Shown here: positions 1 to 11,814 of the stretch, one piece after another
Position numbering within the stretch: position 1 is the first letter of the stretch
How the letters are laid out: each line of letters opens with the position of its first letter
Source: Siphonodentalium dalli
Lineage: Eukaryota; Mollusca; Scaphopoda; Gadilida; Siphonodentaliidae
Assembly (NCBI GenBank): GCA_032622095.1
Contig: CP136064.1
Coordinates: 111,898,004-111,962,003 of the forward strand
Length of the DNA stretch: 64,000 nt
Direction of reading: 5' to 3'
Notes under the pieces: generated by a model
What the model was told of the DNA's origin: nothing
Database searches by the model: none
The model's input: the letters and a program-made list of their open reading frames with translations, nothing else
Program-made: the position numbers and the translations under genes

Positions 1-491
1 CAGAACATGCAAATAATTTATAATTGTTTCTGGTGATATTTTCATAAATGGTATGCATTAGTTTGAATGCATGAAAGAAAATTAAAAATATATTTACATA
101 AATAAATACACATAAAACATAATGCATTCCCAATAAATTGGTGCATAACTTCATGATGAAACCTTTCCAATACATGTAAATGTAAAAAAGTTTATATGTT
201 TATTTTATTGCTTGCATCTTTCTATTGTTTCAGTCGTTTCTTGTTTCCATGTTATGCAGTGATGTCTTTATTCAATCAAATTTGATAATTTAATTTAAAT
301 GATTTCATTATTTATTCCTATGCGATCAAAATGGTTGGAAACTAACAATTGTAATCAGATGTAATCAAAAAGTAATCGATTACATTTACTAAAGTAATTG
401 TAATCATAATCGATTACATTGGAAAAAAATGTAATCAATAATCGTAATCATGTAAATCAAAAGTAATTGGCATGTAATCGCCCCAAACCTG
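1..491. mobile_element. hAT-type transposon end (partial, enters from the left)
   Basis: Positions 350-491 are packed with GTAATC/GATTAC subterminal motifs and finish in GCCCCAAACCTG. Read on the minus strand this is CAGGTTTGGGGCGATTAC, close to the terminus of the complete hAT element at 40067-42062 (CAGGGTTGGG). hAT elements typically have short CAGGG-like termini and internally repeated transposase-binding motifs. The other end lies outside the window, so the 8-bp target duplication cannot be checked. No transposase motif is visible in 1-350. Confidence 0.55.
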
Positions 492-929
492 CAGTCCAGT
501 AACATGACAACGTATATCCTCGAAATTGGGTGATGTAACAGATGTATCAGTTCCAATGGAAAATAGTTGGTCTAATTGGCCTCATCTTTGAGGGAAAAGT
601 CCTTTGTCAAACTTTCAAGTGCCTAAAGGTTCAGTCTCCTTTCAAAATTTATTCAAAGAAATAAATTAATACAAATAATTTTATTGTCAGGCACAGCAAT
701 AAAAAAAGAAATGCTTAACACAGTTAGGAACGAATTTAACATGATTGTTGTTGATGAAGTAAACTAATAATTAGTTAAAATGCATAATCCAAATTAAAGC
801 TTGCAAATTACTATTTTCTTGGCTTCGGGGGTCAAAAAGATATGATTCTAGTCGAGGAACACACCCATTAAAGTTCAGAGTTATCATATATTGATTTTTG
901 AAATTTATTATTTTTCATCACTGATAATT
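492..929. other. non-coding, no feature seen
   Basis: AT-rich DNA with no convincing ORF, RNA gene or repeat structure. Confidence 0.5.
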
Positions 930-1330
930 TTAAGTGGCCCAGTAAAAGAAGACAATTCTTTGAACATCTTCTTCCCCCAAACCATGAGACCGATCGGGTT
1001 CATATTTGGTGTGAATGTTCCCTAGGTGACTCACAATCAGATTTGTACAAAAGATGTCACCAGGTCAAAAAATTTATTATAATAGGGCCATAACTGAATC
1101 CTTACATAGTAATTCTTGAAAAGACATCTTCTCTCTGAAGTCGTCGGGGCCGAATGGGTTCATATTTGGTAGGAAGTGTCCTTGGGTGACTGGGGTTCAG
1201 ATTTGTTCAAATGTGGGTGGGGCTATAGACATAAATATATTTTTTTGTTTAATAAATATTTTTTTTTTATTAAATAAAATATTTTATTTTTAAATAAAAT
1301 AAAAAAAATCATTAAATTTTTTAAGAACTT
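930..1330. repeat. two degenerate direct repeats plus A/T low-complexity tail
   Basis: Two diverged copies of a sequence containing GGGTTCATATTTGGT, then GTGACT, then CAGATTTGT occur at about 966-1050 and 1125-1215. From about 1228 to 1325 the sequence is nearly pure A/T with long T and A runs. This looks like transposon-derived intergenic DNA. No coding potential is seen. Confidence 0.5.
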
Positions 1331-3337
1331 ATGACATTACATCTTCTGGAGGAGGAGGGGATGTACATCTAGTCACTCCACTAAAAAGCTGGCAATTTCT
1401 ACTTCAAAAGTGGAGACCTACTTCAAAATTGGTCAGTTACTTCAAAAGCTGGCCAAACGGCAAGTTACTTTGATGCTTTGATTTGCATTGGATCAAACAG
1501 GGTGATATAGATGACTTAACCCATTCCATTATTGACTAACTACATTATTTTGATATCTCACATGGCAATTTGCAACAACATAAATAGAACTGCTTTTTAC
1601 ACGATGATTGGCCTCTCGTTATACATGTATAGTGATAGACCAATATGAAGGTAATAGTTAATCCCTTTGCAATGAGTTTTATTTAGTGATTTTTACCAGT
1701 ATTATAGACCTCATTGACCTTGGGGAAAATGGACAATTTTTATTCCATATATCCGGGCTCGGGGGGATCCACCCACCCAATTTCTTCCGTTTCCGGCCTT
1801 TTTTTCCAGGCAATTTTGGACACCCACCCTTTTTTCCGTTTCAGGAATTTTTTTCCGGTCAGTTTTGGACACCCAACCCCTTAAATTTGAGAAAGTTATC
1901 AATTGAGCAATCAAATAGCTGATTATCCCTGATTATTCTGCATTATCATAATTTATTGCGCGATATTTGAATAGAACAGTGCATAATGAGATAACGATAC
2001 TATTTGAATTTATCATATAAGTGTCATTAAACAAGAAATGTGTCAACATAATCACATTTCTAGGGATATATAGGCAGGGGGCCAAATTATTTTTTATTAA
2101 CATTCATTATCATAATATATAGTCACATGATCTAGTCACATAATCACATTTGAGTATTCTACAGAATACATGGTACCGGTACAACAAATTTCAGATTATT
2201 TGATATGTTGATATTTTCTATATGATATACAGTAATGCCCTAATTAATCGACTCCATAACCACAGCAGAATAATATGGCCAAGTGTGCTTTATTTTATTG
2301 CTTATTTTCAGCTGAGTTCTGCATAGTTACTCTTATTTTGTTGTATCACTAGATAGAATCCTGATTAACTTTTATTTTTCCAATAGCGCAGTTTCTAGTT
2401 CTATCAAGTTGAATTTGGGTTATTGTTGGGCACTGTGCAACTGATCCAACTTCTGATAACCTCTATATATAACATAGCATTACTATTAACTATATATGAC
2501 CTGTTTCTGTTCAAAACACATCAAAATAAGACTCAATAGCAGGAATGGAAAAAAAAAAATTTTGGACCCAAGAGACACCCACCCACCCCATCATACGTGC
2601 CTGGAAATTTTTGTCTGACCCCCCCCTGTATATTATAGATTTTAACTTTATCCACTGTATAAATTGAGCATACGCCATGCTTGGCACTGCACTTGTTCGT
2701 CCTGTTTTCCGAAATGTCATAATTGAACCACACAATTCAACAGTTATTAAAGCCATCAATGGTCCAGGTCTATTAAAGTGGCCTGCATATTTCAAATGTT
2801 ATCTGATAGTCTGTGAAAGTTTGACATTTCAAATGATTTGACATTTTTATTATACTAGTGTGTTTATTGTGGGAATAGGAGTAGTGTCTAGTTCAATAAT
2901 TAATATTTCATATCTATTTATATAATATTCTTATTTCTCAGACCCATAAGGCTACAGATAATTTTTATATAATAGTTCTTATGTTTTTATATGTTTGGTC
3001 TAATGTTATGAATGTGTAGAGAGTTTTGTATTGATAAATGTTTTGTTGAAAAATAAAATAATTTTAATTCATCTTAATTTTTCAACTGTTTCTCATATTG
3101 CAATTTAGTGGTCTACATGAAGAATAAGGAGCATGTCATTAGACTCCATCCCTCCCAGTGAATGGAATTAGTTCAACAAAGTGTTATTTGTTCATTTGTT
3201 TGCATGGTGGTTTGCGCTCGAAATGCAGATACTATCATATGCTTATGACTTTTTCCCGGTATCAAAATAGGTTGAGAAATATCTGACGTACCTTTCAGCC
3301 ATTTGCATGACATGGAACAGAAAAGAGCGTTATGTGT
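1331..3337. other. non-coding stretch with G/C-run segments
   Basis: No supported gene. At 1736-1880 a segment contains two copies of TTTTGGACACCCA next to runs of C and T. A related segment at 2552-2640 contains GACACCCACCCACCCC and an 8-C run (2619-2626). Short ORFs across these segments are by-products of low complexity. Confidence 0.5.
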
Positions 3338-3339
3338 TA

Positions 3340-3904
3340 CCTCACTCGTATTTAAATTCGGGCAGTACTATACTACTATTTTCGCTCATTTTCGAATTTG
3401 CGCACTTTAATTCGCGCACCTAGCTGCGCGAATTCAAAACTGACAAAAATATTTCCATGATATTTTCGTATTTTTGGAGCTGATGATAGTTTCTGTTCTT
3501 AGTAATTGCTGGCGATGGTATATGCGTACATGTATATTAAACACCATCGCTGCGGATTCACATAGTGTAAAATATAAACTAGTAACTATACATACACCAT
3601 CATATTGTGGCGTCCTGGAGTGTTAGTATTTCTTATACAAGTTCAATAATGTCTATGTTACCATGATTTGTCGCTTGTATTGTGAGCAAAGGTCTTGCTA
3701 GCGGTTGGCCGAATGTAATTATATGCCTAGTCTATTCAACCGTTCATAATAGATGTAAACTCAGCAACATATAGCCACCCACATATATCTATGGACTGTT
3801 GTTTAGTTTAAACTTGGGGTTGTACTATTTTTCGCTCAGTTTTGAATTCGCACACCGATGGATGTGCGAAAAATAGTACTGCGCTAATTTAAATACGAGT
3901 AAGG
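3340..3904. mobile_element. MITE with inverted termini and TA target duplication
   Basis: The left end CCTCACTCGTATTTAAATTC and the reverse complement of the right end, CCTTACTCGTATTTAAATTA, form an imperfect terminal inverted repeat of about 33 bp that continues into GCAGTACTAT. Each end is flanked by TA (3338-3339 and 3905-3906), as expected for a Tc1/mariner-type target duplication. The 565-bp element carries no transposase. Internal CGCGAATTCAAAACTGA-like segments recur in both halves. The family assignment is inference from the TA duplication only. Confidence 0.7.
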
Positions 3905-3906
3905 TA

Positions 3907-5370
3907 GTCTTTTTCTGATATGGTAGAAATAAAGAACATGTTGTTCTGACAATATGAAGCCGGTATATCAATATGTTGTGTATATATCGTATCTGTCCCT
4001 CCAACTTACGTAGGCAACATTTGGAGTTTTGAATGTGTCATGTCCGTTAAATAACTCTTTCTTCACTGAATGGAGTATGCTGCTCAGTTACTACAATGAT
4101 GTAGATTGGAATGGTCAATTGGCGGGCGTCACCCGGAGGGATGTTCAAGAAATAAGTAAGCAGATGACAGAAACAAACATAATAAAAGTGCAAAATGATT
4201 CATATTTATTGGTGGGATATGTTTACAATAATCACTTGGTAGCATATTATGTGAACACAATGTATATCATAAAAAACTACTGGGCAAAGGGAAAGGGTTA
4301 ATCTCAACAGAGGTTGGCCATTCATGTACTGAATTTAGGTGTGGGCCTATTAAGGTTTTGGTTCTGGAAAGGTCTTCAGATAGACCTTGTTAAGTTCTAA
4401 ACATTATATTTAGAGGTCTATTCGCTTTGGGAATGTTATATATATATTTATCCAATACGCAGATTTCGAACAGAGAAATGCTATGGATTCCCATTCATTC
4501 ACATATAGGGAAGATCGTCAAAAAGTCGGCATGAGTAGGACTATTAGCTGAACATTCCTTCAAACGAATGGGTAGTTTTAAACTGATGCATGAGATTAAT
4601 GATCCAGTTTAATAGATGACACATGTACATACACCCTACAAACAATTCATTTTGGGTAACGAAGTAATTTACACTTATGTTTTATAAAAAAGTACCCAAA
4701 TTCTTAGATCATGTCATGAATCTCTATTCCGAATACATATTTCACCAGTACAAAACTTGTGAACCTTTTGATGTTCTGACCCATTCTGACAGTGAACTGT
4801 ATAACATTGAGCAAACAAGGCAGGGGATATATTTCTTTGTTAAAACTTATTCCCTAATAATCTACTTCATATTAGGAGGTGGTCCCAGCTCAAGATTGCA
4901 TGTTTTTTGTGAGCCGACATAGCAATAAACAGTTAATTAATTACCGGGGAGAAATTCCAAAGCCAAATCGCACGCACATTATTAAGTTACCTAAATCGTG
5001 TAATTTCGAATTGGTACCTTCACATACAGTGATGTACATTATTAAGGAACAGGTAATAACTAAGAGATATGTTACCCGCACTGCTTTTTCTATGTTATAA
5101 ACTTCCTTGTCACAACATCAAGAAGTTCCCACTTATTTCGAATATATGACTACAATAATGCCAATACATTTACGTGATAATAGCAGCAAAGAATGTATGA
5201 CTTATGTGGGGTATCTAAAGTAGAGATTCGTGGCATGATATATATACCAAAGTCTCAGATTTTCATGATCGCTGGCAATGATATTGCATATGTGTCGGCT
5301 AGATGATCTACGTTCCATTTCCATGGAATAGTAAATATATAACTTATTCTGTCAAAGTGGATTGAACCAC
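3907..5370. other. non-coding; unsupported open frames
   Basis: An open frame at 4007-4301 (+) follows a possible TAG splice acceptor, and shorter ones lie at 4677-4922 and 4879-5100 (+). None shows a recognisable domain, and lengths below 100 codons are expected by chance in this amount of DNA. Confidence 0.4.
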
Positions 5371-5378
5371 ATGTATTC

Positions 5379-5445
5379 TCAATACCTAAAGTACTATAAA
5401 ATATATAAGACGTACTGACCTACTATATAGTACTTTAGGTATTGA
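5379..5445. repeat. 20-bp perfect inverted repeat (hairpin)
   Basis: TCAATACCTAAAGTACTATA at 5379-5398 is exactly complementary to 5426-5445, with a 27-bp loop. It could be a small fold-back element. No target duplication was found. Confidence 0.75.
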
Positions 5446-6310
5446 GGAAAACAATATTGAACAGTGTCGTCCATATAACACATGCACTACCCAGTATATA
5501 TATATATATGTGTGCCCCAATGTTCAATGAGGAATATCACACCACTGTGATATAAGATTTGAATTATCATTGTATATGGATATTAAACTCTGGCCATCTT
5601 GGTGAGCTTTTGTGTCAGTAGCTTATGTAATTGCCCATGGGTCTATATAATATTTACTAATATTTGGTTTTCAAATCATATTATAGATTATTCGTCAATT
5701 ATGATAACGCCATATATATGGTGCATTCACCAGTATTTTAGAGATGAGAAACTATATATGCTTTTATTTTCAACACGGAACTCTAATATAATGTCCTCTA
5801 AATATGGGCCCTGACGCCCTGTATATGAATAAGGACACTTATATTTTGATGCAATTCGGTGTCATACATATACACCTTGATAAGTTGAAGGTATATGAAT
5901 TTATGTGTGGAAATTGTGATATTAGTGTGAGATAACTATCGAATTGTATTCTATAGCAACATGTATATAGTTTCTTAACTGCATGATTCGCAGGATTCAC
6001 CCTTCTATTTTATCTGGTAGTCAAGATTCAGGGGGGGGGGTAAGGGGTGGCCCTCCCTCATTATATAGTCATTACTGATTCATGTGAATAATCATCAGCA
6101 GGTTAGACCAAATTTTATCACTCTTCCTGAAACATCGTTGCCAAAAGTTAATAAGCCCTCAAATTAATACCTGGGGAAGCATCCTCACCACCGTCTATAG
6201 ACGCCCAGTCTACCAACACCTCGCAAGGGATAACTCATTTTGGGGAATGTGCTAGATTATTCGTAGACGTGCGCAAATACATAGCAACCTCATGTTTTAT
6301 ATCGCTTTCA
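5446..6310. other. non-coding
   Basis: Contains a TA microsatellite near 5499-5509 and a 10-G run at 6031-6040. No gene is supported. Confidence 0.45.
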
Positions 6311-6316
6311 TTTATT
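6311..6316 (-). other. candidate polyadenylation signal of the TSP1 gene
   Basis: TTTATT on the plus strand reads AATAAA on the minus strand, about 400 nt past the TSP1 stop codon at 6715. The hexamer is common in AT-rich DNA, so this is only a candidate. Confidence 0.3.
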
Positions 6317-6454
6317 TGTGACATTTCCATTCGTTTTTAATTCGAGACACTGTTTATAAACCCTTATTTCACATGCTATATATGCTTTTCTTTCATGTGC
6401 TATACTGCGTTGCATATTCCTTTTCTAAACTGGTCGGTTTACCGGCGTTTTCCG

Positions 6455-6708
6455 GACACGCCGGAAGCGACAAAAAGTGCGCAGTAACGGCGCGCTTTTT
6501 GTCGCTTTCGGCGCGTTACTAATGGCGCGGTGCACCGAAAGCGCCGAAAGCGACAAAATGTGCGCCGTAACGGCGCATATTTTGTCGCTTTCGGCGCTTT
6601 CGGCGCGCACCGAAACAACGCTAATGGCGCACATTTTGTCGCTTTCGGCGCGTTACTAATGGCGCACTTTTTGTCGCTTTCGGCGCGCGCCGAAAGCGCC
6701 ATTAGCAA
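6455..6708. repeat. GC-rich palindromic repeat array
   Basis: A core TTTTGTCGCTTTCGGCGC occurs at least four times on the plus strand (near 6496, 6580, 6633, 6668) and at least twice in reverse orientation (near 6461, 6541). The strongest fold is 6537-6568 against 6570-6601, 32-bp arms around a single central base with one mismatch. GTTACTAATGGCGC joins some units. The GC content stands far above the surrounding AT-rich DNA. Open frames on both strands here are consequences of the palindromes, not genes. Confidence 0.85.
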
Positions 6709-6714
6709 GTGGCC

Positions 6715-6896
6715 CTAATAGGATTCCATACACGGGTCCTCCTTGCAGGAAACTTGTTGAGTAGTGTCTCCGTCACAGAAATTTCCACCGAAGCTAGGTG
6801 GTGGGTTCGTGCACGTGCGGATCTGTGTCTTGGTTCCCCCTCCGCACGATACGGAGCAGCTACTGGAGTCGGCCCAGTCAGTCCACACACCATTGA
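6715..6896 (-). CDS. thrombospondin type 1 (TSP1) domain exon, 3'-terminal
   Basis: The minus strand reads a textbook TSP1 repeat of 59 codons and a TAG stop (6717-6715). Visible are the WTDW tryptophan motif, CSVSCGGGT, RTC, then three further cysteines, giving the six cysteines of the fold. TSP1 modules are extracellular adhesion or matrix-binding domains. The exon is preceded by a good acceptor (TTAATTTCAG) and enters in phase 1, the usual phase for extracellular modules. The exons at 12038-12143 and 18660-18765 end in phase 1 on the same strand, so direct joining would give a secreted protein of about 95 residues with one TSP1 domain. Additional exons in the roughly 5-kb gap cannot be excluded. 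The short tail (MESY) after the last cysteine and the immediate stop suggest a terminal exon or a truncated gene. The exon has no start codon of its own. Confidence 0.85.
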
Positions 6897-6990
6897 CTGA
6901 AATTAATATGAAGCCGTCTTACTTTCGAAATTAAGTTGAAATTGTTATGTATAAAAGCTGCATGAGTTTTTGAGACAATGCACATTGTTT

Positions 6991-7060
6991 TGGATTGGGT
7001 GGGATTTGAACCCCGGCCCGTAACGGCTAGCGCGCCATGCGTCTCAACGTCCGAGAGGAG
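6991..7060 (-). mobile_element. tRNA-derived SINE fragment
   Basis: On the minus strand the sequence has a B-box-like GGTTCAAATCC (plus 7002-7012), followed by CCACCC and preceded by GGCGCGCTAGCCGTTACGG. This resembles the 3' half of a tRNA-like SINE head. A full cloverleaf is not evident, so a functional tRNA gene is unlikely. Confidence 0.5.
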
Positions 7061-7832
7061 ACTTATTTACGCTTGAGTCGTAACATTTAATGAATATTTT
7101 CATTCAGAAAGGAAACTACACATTAAATATTTCTTTATGTTTCATTCAGAAAGGAAACTACACATTAAATATTTCTTAGATGTTCGTGTCAGGCCTATTG
7201 CTCAATGCAAAATTTGGCTGATATGAGTTTAGGTCATGGTTCATAACCATGGTTCATAACTAAGTTAAAGCTGAACACCATACTCTTATCACTGTGGCCT
7301 GATTCCAGTTGATTGCTCTCTGCTTCAGAGGACCACACTGCATATCAACATTTGTCTTATTGAGCTGGAATATTTGTGACGGCTCTATTCTTCATTATAA
7401 TATATGGGAGTATGATATTATAGATACTGGGACATGATAGTTTTCAATCGCACTGTTGTCAGGTAACAAGAACTTGTGTAAAATAGATTAGTTTGTTTTC
7501 AAAAATGCAGTTCATATATTCATGGTATTATATCTGAAGATCATGAGAGGGGACTTATTTATTCTTCACTCGTGACATCTATATGAATATTTTCATTCAG
7601 AAAGGCAACTATCCATAAATCGTGCCTATGTGAACACTGCAACATTGGGCTCAGATGAGTTCTGGTTATGAGTTCATAACCAAGTTAAAGCTGACCACAA
7701 TATATCTTAACACTGTAGCCTAATTCCAGTTGATTGCTCTCTGTTTCAGTGGACCACATTGCATATCAACATGTTTTCATTGAGCTGGAATATTCGTGAC
7801 TGCTCTATTCTTCATTATAATATATGAAGTTA
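7061..7832 (+). repeat. diverged direct duplication, about 480-bp spacing
   Basis: The segment at about 7070-7410 recurs at about 7552-7832. Shared landmarks are TTTTCATTCAGAAAGG, CCAGTTGATTGCTCTCTG and CTATTCTTCATTATAATATATG. Inside the first copy a 50-bp piece (CATTCAGAAAGGAAACTACA...) is itself tandemly repeated at 7101 and 7143. No coding signal. Confidence 0.75.
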
Positions 7833-8685
7833 TATTATGCAATTACAAATAACCTTAAAATTATGATACAAATGAAGCATCTTCGTGTAGAGACAAAACA
7901 AATAGAATAATGTTCAACCTCTCAAATGTTTTAAAATCCATTGCTATTGTCGTCTTTGAAATATTGCTCCGATTCTATATACAATGAAGATGATATGTGA
8001 ATTTCAAGTTTTTTCGCCATATAGATCCCAAGAAATTATTTGCTGAAAATTTCTTGCAATTATTGACTGGATTTATGCGAAACGTTAGTCTGCCCCTCCA
8101 ATTCAGGTCTAAAACATAAAACAACAGGGGTATGTTGGGTTGTGACTCCCCCCACAATTTTGAATTGTTAAATTTCTACCTGTAATTTTGTCTAATTTTA
8201 ATGTTTTAGTTGGCAAATTTGACTGCTATGTGGGTGACTAATTTAACTGTTTTGGAATTTTGGGATTATTCAGTCGGAAAATCTACAGAATTTCCGAAAT
8301 TTGAAAAATTTAGGACAATTTCTGCAAAGTTGATTGGAATATTTAGCCCCAATTGGGGGGGGGGGGTACACATGGCATATCTGAAGTGGACACCCCAATT
8401 CCCCATTCTTGAACTCAATTATGCTTTGTTTGTAATCATTTTAATTCATTTACGTCAAATTACGTGAGAAACACGACATGTGTATATAGAGGTATAACAT
8501 CTATATCACGTTTATCTGTATAGGGCGGTTTGTCCGGATACCTGATGCGAAAGTTTTTTTGGGTAAGCGTTGTCAGCATGTCATTTGACTCAATAGTGTT
8601 AAAGCGACATCAAATGTCTACCACATTGCTATAAATGTTCGCTGGCGACAAAATAGCTCTACTGACCTCCGGCACTGTTCCAAGA
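7833..8685. other. non-coding
   Basis: A 12-G run at 8355-8366 is followed by AGTGGACACCCCAATTCCCC, a member of the G-run/GGACACCC family seen elsewhere in the window. No supported gene. Confidence 0.45.
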
Positions 8686-8885
8686 AAGGCGAATTTAATA
8701 TGTATAAATGCATGCATAAATTCAGGGTCCTAAATGTATGCAACATTTATGCAACATTTATGCGAGATTTAAAAATATAAATGAGATATTTATGTTTTGG
8801 TATAAAGGCGAATTTAATATGTATAAATGCATGCAAAAATTCAGGGCCCTAAATTTATGCAACATTTATATTTTATAAATCTCGC
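8686..8885 (+). repeat. 119-bp direct repeat, two copies
   Basis: AAGGCGAATTTAATATGTAT begins at 8686 and again at 8805. Both copies continue through AAATGCATGCA and ATTCAGGG. Inside, GCAACATTTATG is repeated. Confidence 0.8.
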
Positions 8886-8919
8886 TTTTCATGCAGTGTA
8901 AAATCAATAAAATCGCTCA

Positions 8920-9120
8920 TTAGAATACGTCCGTTACGTGCTCATTTTCACGAGAACAGGCTGATGTATTATGACACAGAAAGGTGATAACTGGTCGAAT
9001 CATGTTAATGGACACTTGTCGTATACTTAGCAATAAGGTACTACGTCACAAACATTTGTGTTCTTTCTATCAATTGTTTTGTCATATTCGTAGTTACGCT
9101 TACGTGTTCAAGAAGCCATA
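8920..9120 (+). repeat. dispersed repeat, intact copy
   Basis: The first half (GTGCTCATTTTCACGAGAAC ... GATAACTGGTCGAAT) matches 13515-13612. The second half (GGTACTACGTCACAA ... TAGTTACGCTTACGT) matches 14452-14540. The two halves are adjacent here but about 820 bp apart in the other copy, so the second copy appears interrupted. Confidence 0.6.
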
Positions 9121-10861
9121 CCACTGACTATGACCTTATAATAACATAATTAAGTACATAATAATCACGACAAATATAACTTTGTCACATTGCTGTCAGT
9201 GGCAAGAAGTTTATCTCACAAACGGACTCGAGGACATCAATTCTGTGAAAACTTTTCTTGGACAGTGCGAAAATATAACGACTACGTACTATAAGCTATT
9301 CATAACTATTATCAGTAGTACTTCATTATGCGAAAGGTGTCCACTATATGAAATGGCGACTATCGCTCAGTTCGCCGAATTGTTGAATACGCGTTTCACA
9401 TGACCCGTAAACATTTGACTGATTTAATTCCAGATTAGTATACACGTGGTGTACGTATTTTTAATTTGTATAATTTATGTAAGTAACATTACCTTAGGTA
9501 TCGCCGAAAATTCTTTCTGATTATGAACAAATGCGTCATGACTCTATTGGTTTAATCATATTCAGACATCTTTATTTGTTTTATGATACCTCAACATATT
9601 TAAACAAAAGCGTATAGACGCCTTGTAGGCTTTTTAAAAAGGGGACGTTTAACATCGTACAGAACATTGTACCTTGGTACATAAGTTAGTCAACTGTGTC
9701 AAAAAACAACGGTCGGTCCAGCTTACCATGCGGGGAAAAAAATAATAATAAACTGAAGTCATCATCAGTCTATGGACATGCATCGCAAAAATCAACAAAA
9801 TCATAGGTCACATTTTCTACGTTGAAACCAATAGAAACAATCATGATATTACAATTGAGAACGTTTTTTGTACCTGCTGCTTTTGGGAAACGTTAGCATG
9901 GACGCTCTTTATTAGAAACGATCAAAGGATTTATTTAATAGTCTGATACAAATTAAAAACGTGTTGAAACTTCGCCTTTTGAGAGTCGATATCTGACCAG
10001 CAGAACCTCTTATTAATGTGCTCACTGGCACGATCTTATACAATTCTGGTATACATGTTGTATGAATGGTGTGGGTCTACATGGATCGGAGCATTACCAA
10101 ACTTAGTGAGGCTCCTCTCCTCTCCCATGGCATTCAGCTGCTGATGAGTAAAATCGATGCATTTCGTTATACCCCACCGATTACAAGTTATGTGCACAAC
10201 ATCTGAACTAATATCCGTGTTATAATCAAGTTTTTGGAGTTCAGGAAAATGTGCTGAACTGTAGCTGTTGAACTGCTGGGTGGGACTTTGAACTGCTGAC
10301 CGATGCATTTCTGGACAAAGTATTAAACCGCTGAACGAGCATGCTGGTCAGTCACATTGTGTCCCCTCCCTGTATTAAGATATAATCCATGGAATATATG
10401 TCATTTACACAACATACAAGCGACTATCTTCGTTATAAATGAGTATAACTGACTTCATGAAATCCGCTGATCAGCATCTTAGTATGTAAACTACTGATGA
10501 GCAGCTGATCAGCAGTTTAGTTACACTCAACTAAGGTTATGATTTGGCTTCAATTATGTCGTAATATGATCCAATAGTTTAAAAGATATATTTAGGTAGC
10601 ATCAGATTCCCCATAATTGTCATGATATCAAACTCACTCTTAAATTGGAGTTATACCATATGTTCTTCGTCCAATTTACGAAATGACACAAGGTTCCGAT
10701 TGGATGGCTATATTTGTGTTGGAATGAGCTACCAGTTTGACAAATACCCATGTCTGGCCGTTCGGACTCGATATACTGCTACTGGTGGTTTTTGTTCGGA
10801 TTTAGTAAAAACTAAGATTTTGGCGATTTCAAACCGCCATCTTGTTGGCCATATTTGAAAC
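9121..10861. other. non-coding; one unsupported possible exon
   Basis: An open frame at 9192-9403 (+) begins just after an acceptor-like GCTGTCAG and ends in TGA. It matches no family that I recognise. A 90-codon frame at 10036-10308 (-) is likewise unsupported. Confidence 0.35.
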
Positions 10862-11600
10862 CACCATCACAATCTCGGTCGAACTAACACAAAGAGGTCC
10901 TAAGAACATAATTATTGTACTAGCACTATGCTTTTGTGCTTCATTTCCAGAAGCACTCGTTCTCTTTCTGGCACGGATGGCCAATTAACCGCCATTTTGA
11001 TCATGACTTAACATAATTTCTCAAATTCCTCAAAGCTGTCAGCTAGGCAGCCGGTTGATTCTTCAAACCGGTACTCTAGATCACCGGAATCCACAAAAAA
11101 AACAATATATACGCGAAATCACGCATCAGCCCAAAAATGCGGTTAGGCTGCCGGACTAAAGGGAACACCATTGGACCAAGCTCCATCAAGTTAAGCAGTT
11201 CAAAATCCAGTTCAGCATTTCATAGGCTACAGTTCAGCAAAGTATCCCGAATGCAGTTTAACCCAATTATAACAGAGAGAGTCGGATGTATGTTATGCAA
11301 ATGACTTGTAATCGATTGTGTATACCAGCGGGGACACCATTTGACCGAGGTTCAACCCAGTTCAGCAGTTAAAAATCACATTCAGTTGTTCATTGGGTAA
11401 AGTTAAGTTGATGACTGTAATTGACGGGGTGTAAAGAAATACCACCATCACAAACGTGGTTGAAGCAACACAAAGAGATTATAAGAACATAATTATTGTG
11501 CTAACGCTATGATGGTGGATTATTCAGACCGGTACTCTAGACCACTGGAATCCACCGAGAGAAAACAAGCATGTGTGACTTGGCGGCCGGACTAAATAGT
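10862..11600 (+). repeat. complex duplicated block
   Basis: Several modules occur twice. CACAAAGAG ... AAGAACATAATTATTGT is at about 10889 and 11469. CCGGTACTCTAGA is at about 11069 and 11530. GGACACCATT/GGAACACCATT followed by GTTAAGCAGTTC or GTTCAGCAGTT is at about 11161 and 11331. This is non-coding duplicated DNA. Confidence 0.65.
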
Positions 11601-11814
11601 CAGGGTCGATATGATATATTGATGAACATATATATATTTTTAAATTTTAATAATGGTGGCGTTAGTGTCTGTGATAGCCGTCTCAATTATGACCGGTTTT
11701 GCAACAATCAACACAGCCATTATTAAAATATTTCACAATACACATGTTTTGAATATTTTCCACACATACTGAACTGTCCGCGAATTGATGACATCAGCAA
11801 AACACGGCGCATGT

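Noticed and set aside
4007-4301. 98-codon open frame after a possible acceptor
   Set aside because: Within chance length for 64 kb in six frames; no recognised domain.
6425-6718. Overlapping ORFs on both strands
   Set aside because: Explained entirely by the palindromic GC-rich repeat array.
6702-6900. ORFs in the two shadow frames over the TSP1 exon
   Set aside because: The minus-strand frame with six correctly spaced cysteines and the WTDW motif is the real one.
6991-7060. Functional tRNA gene
   Set aside because: B-box-like sequence present but no complete cloverleaf or convincing A box; SINE fragment is more likely.
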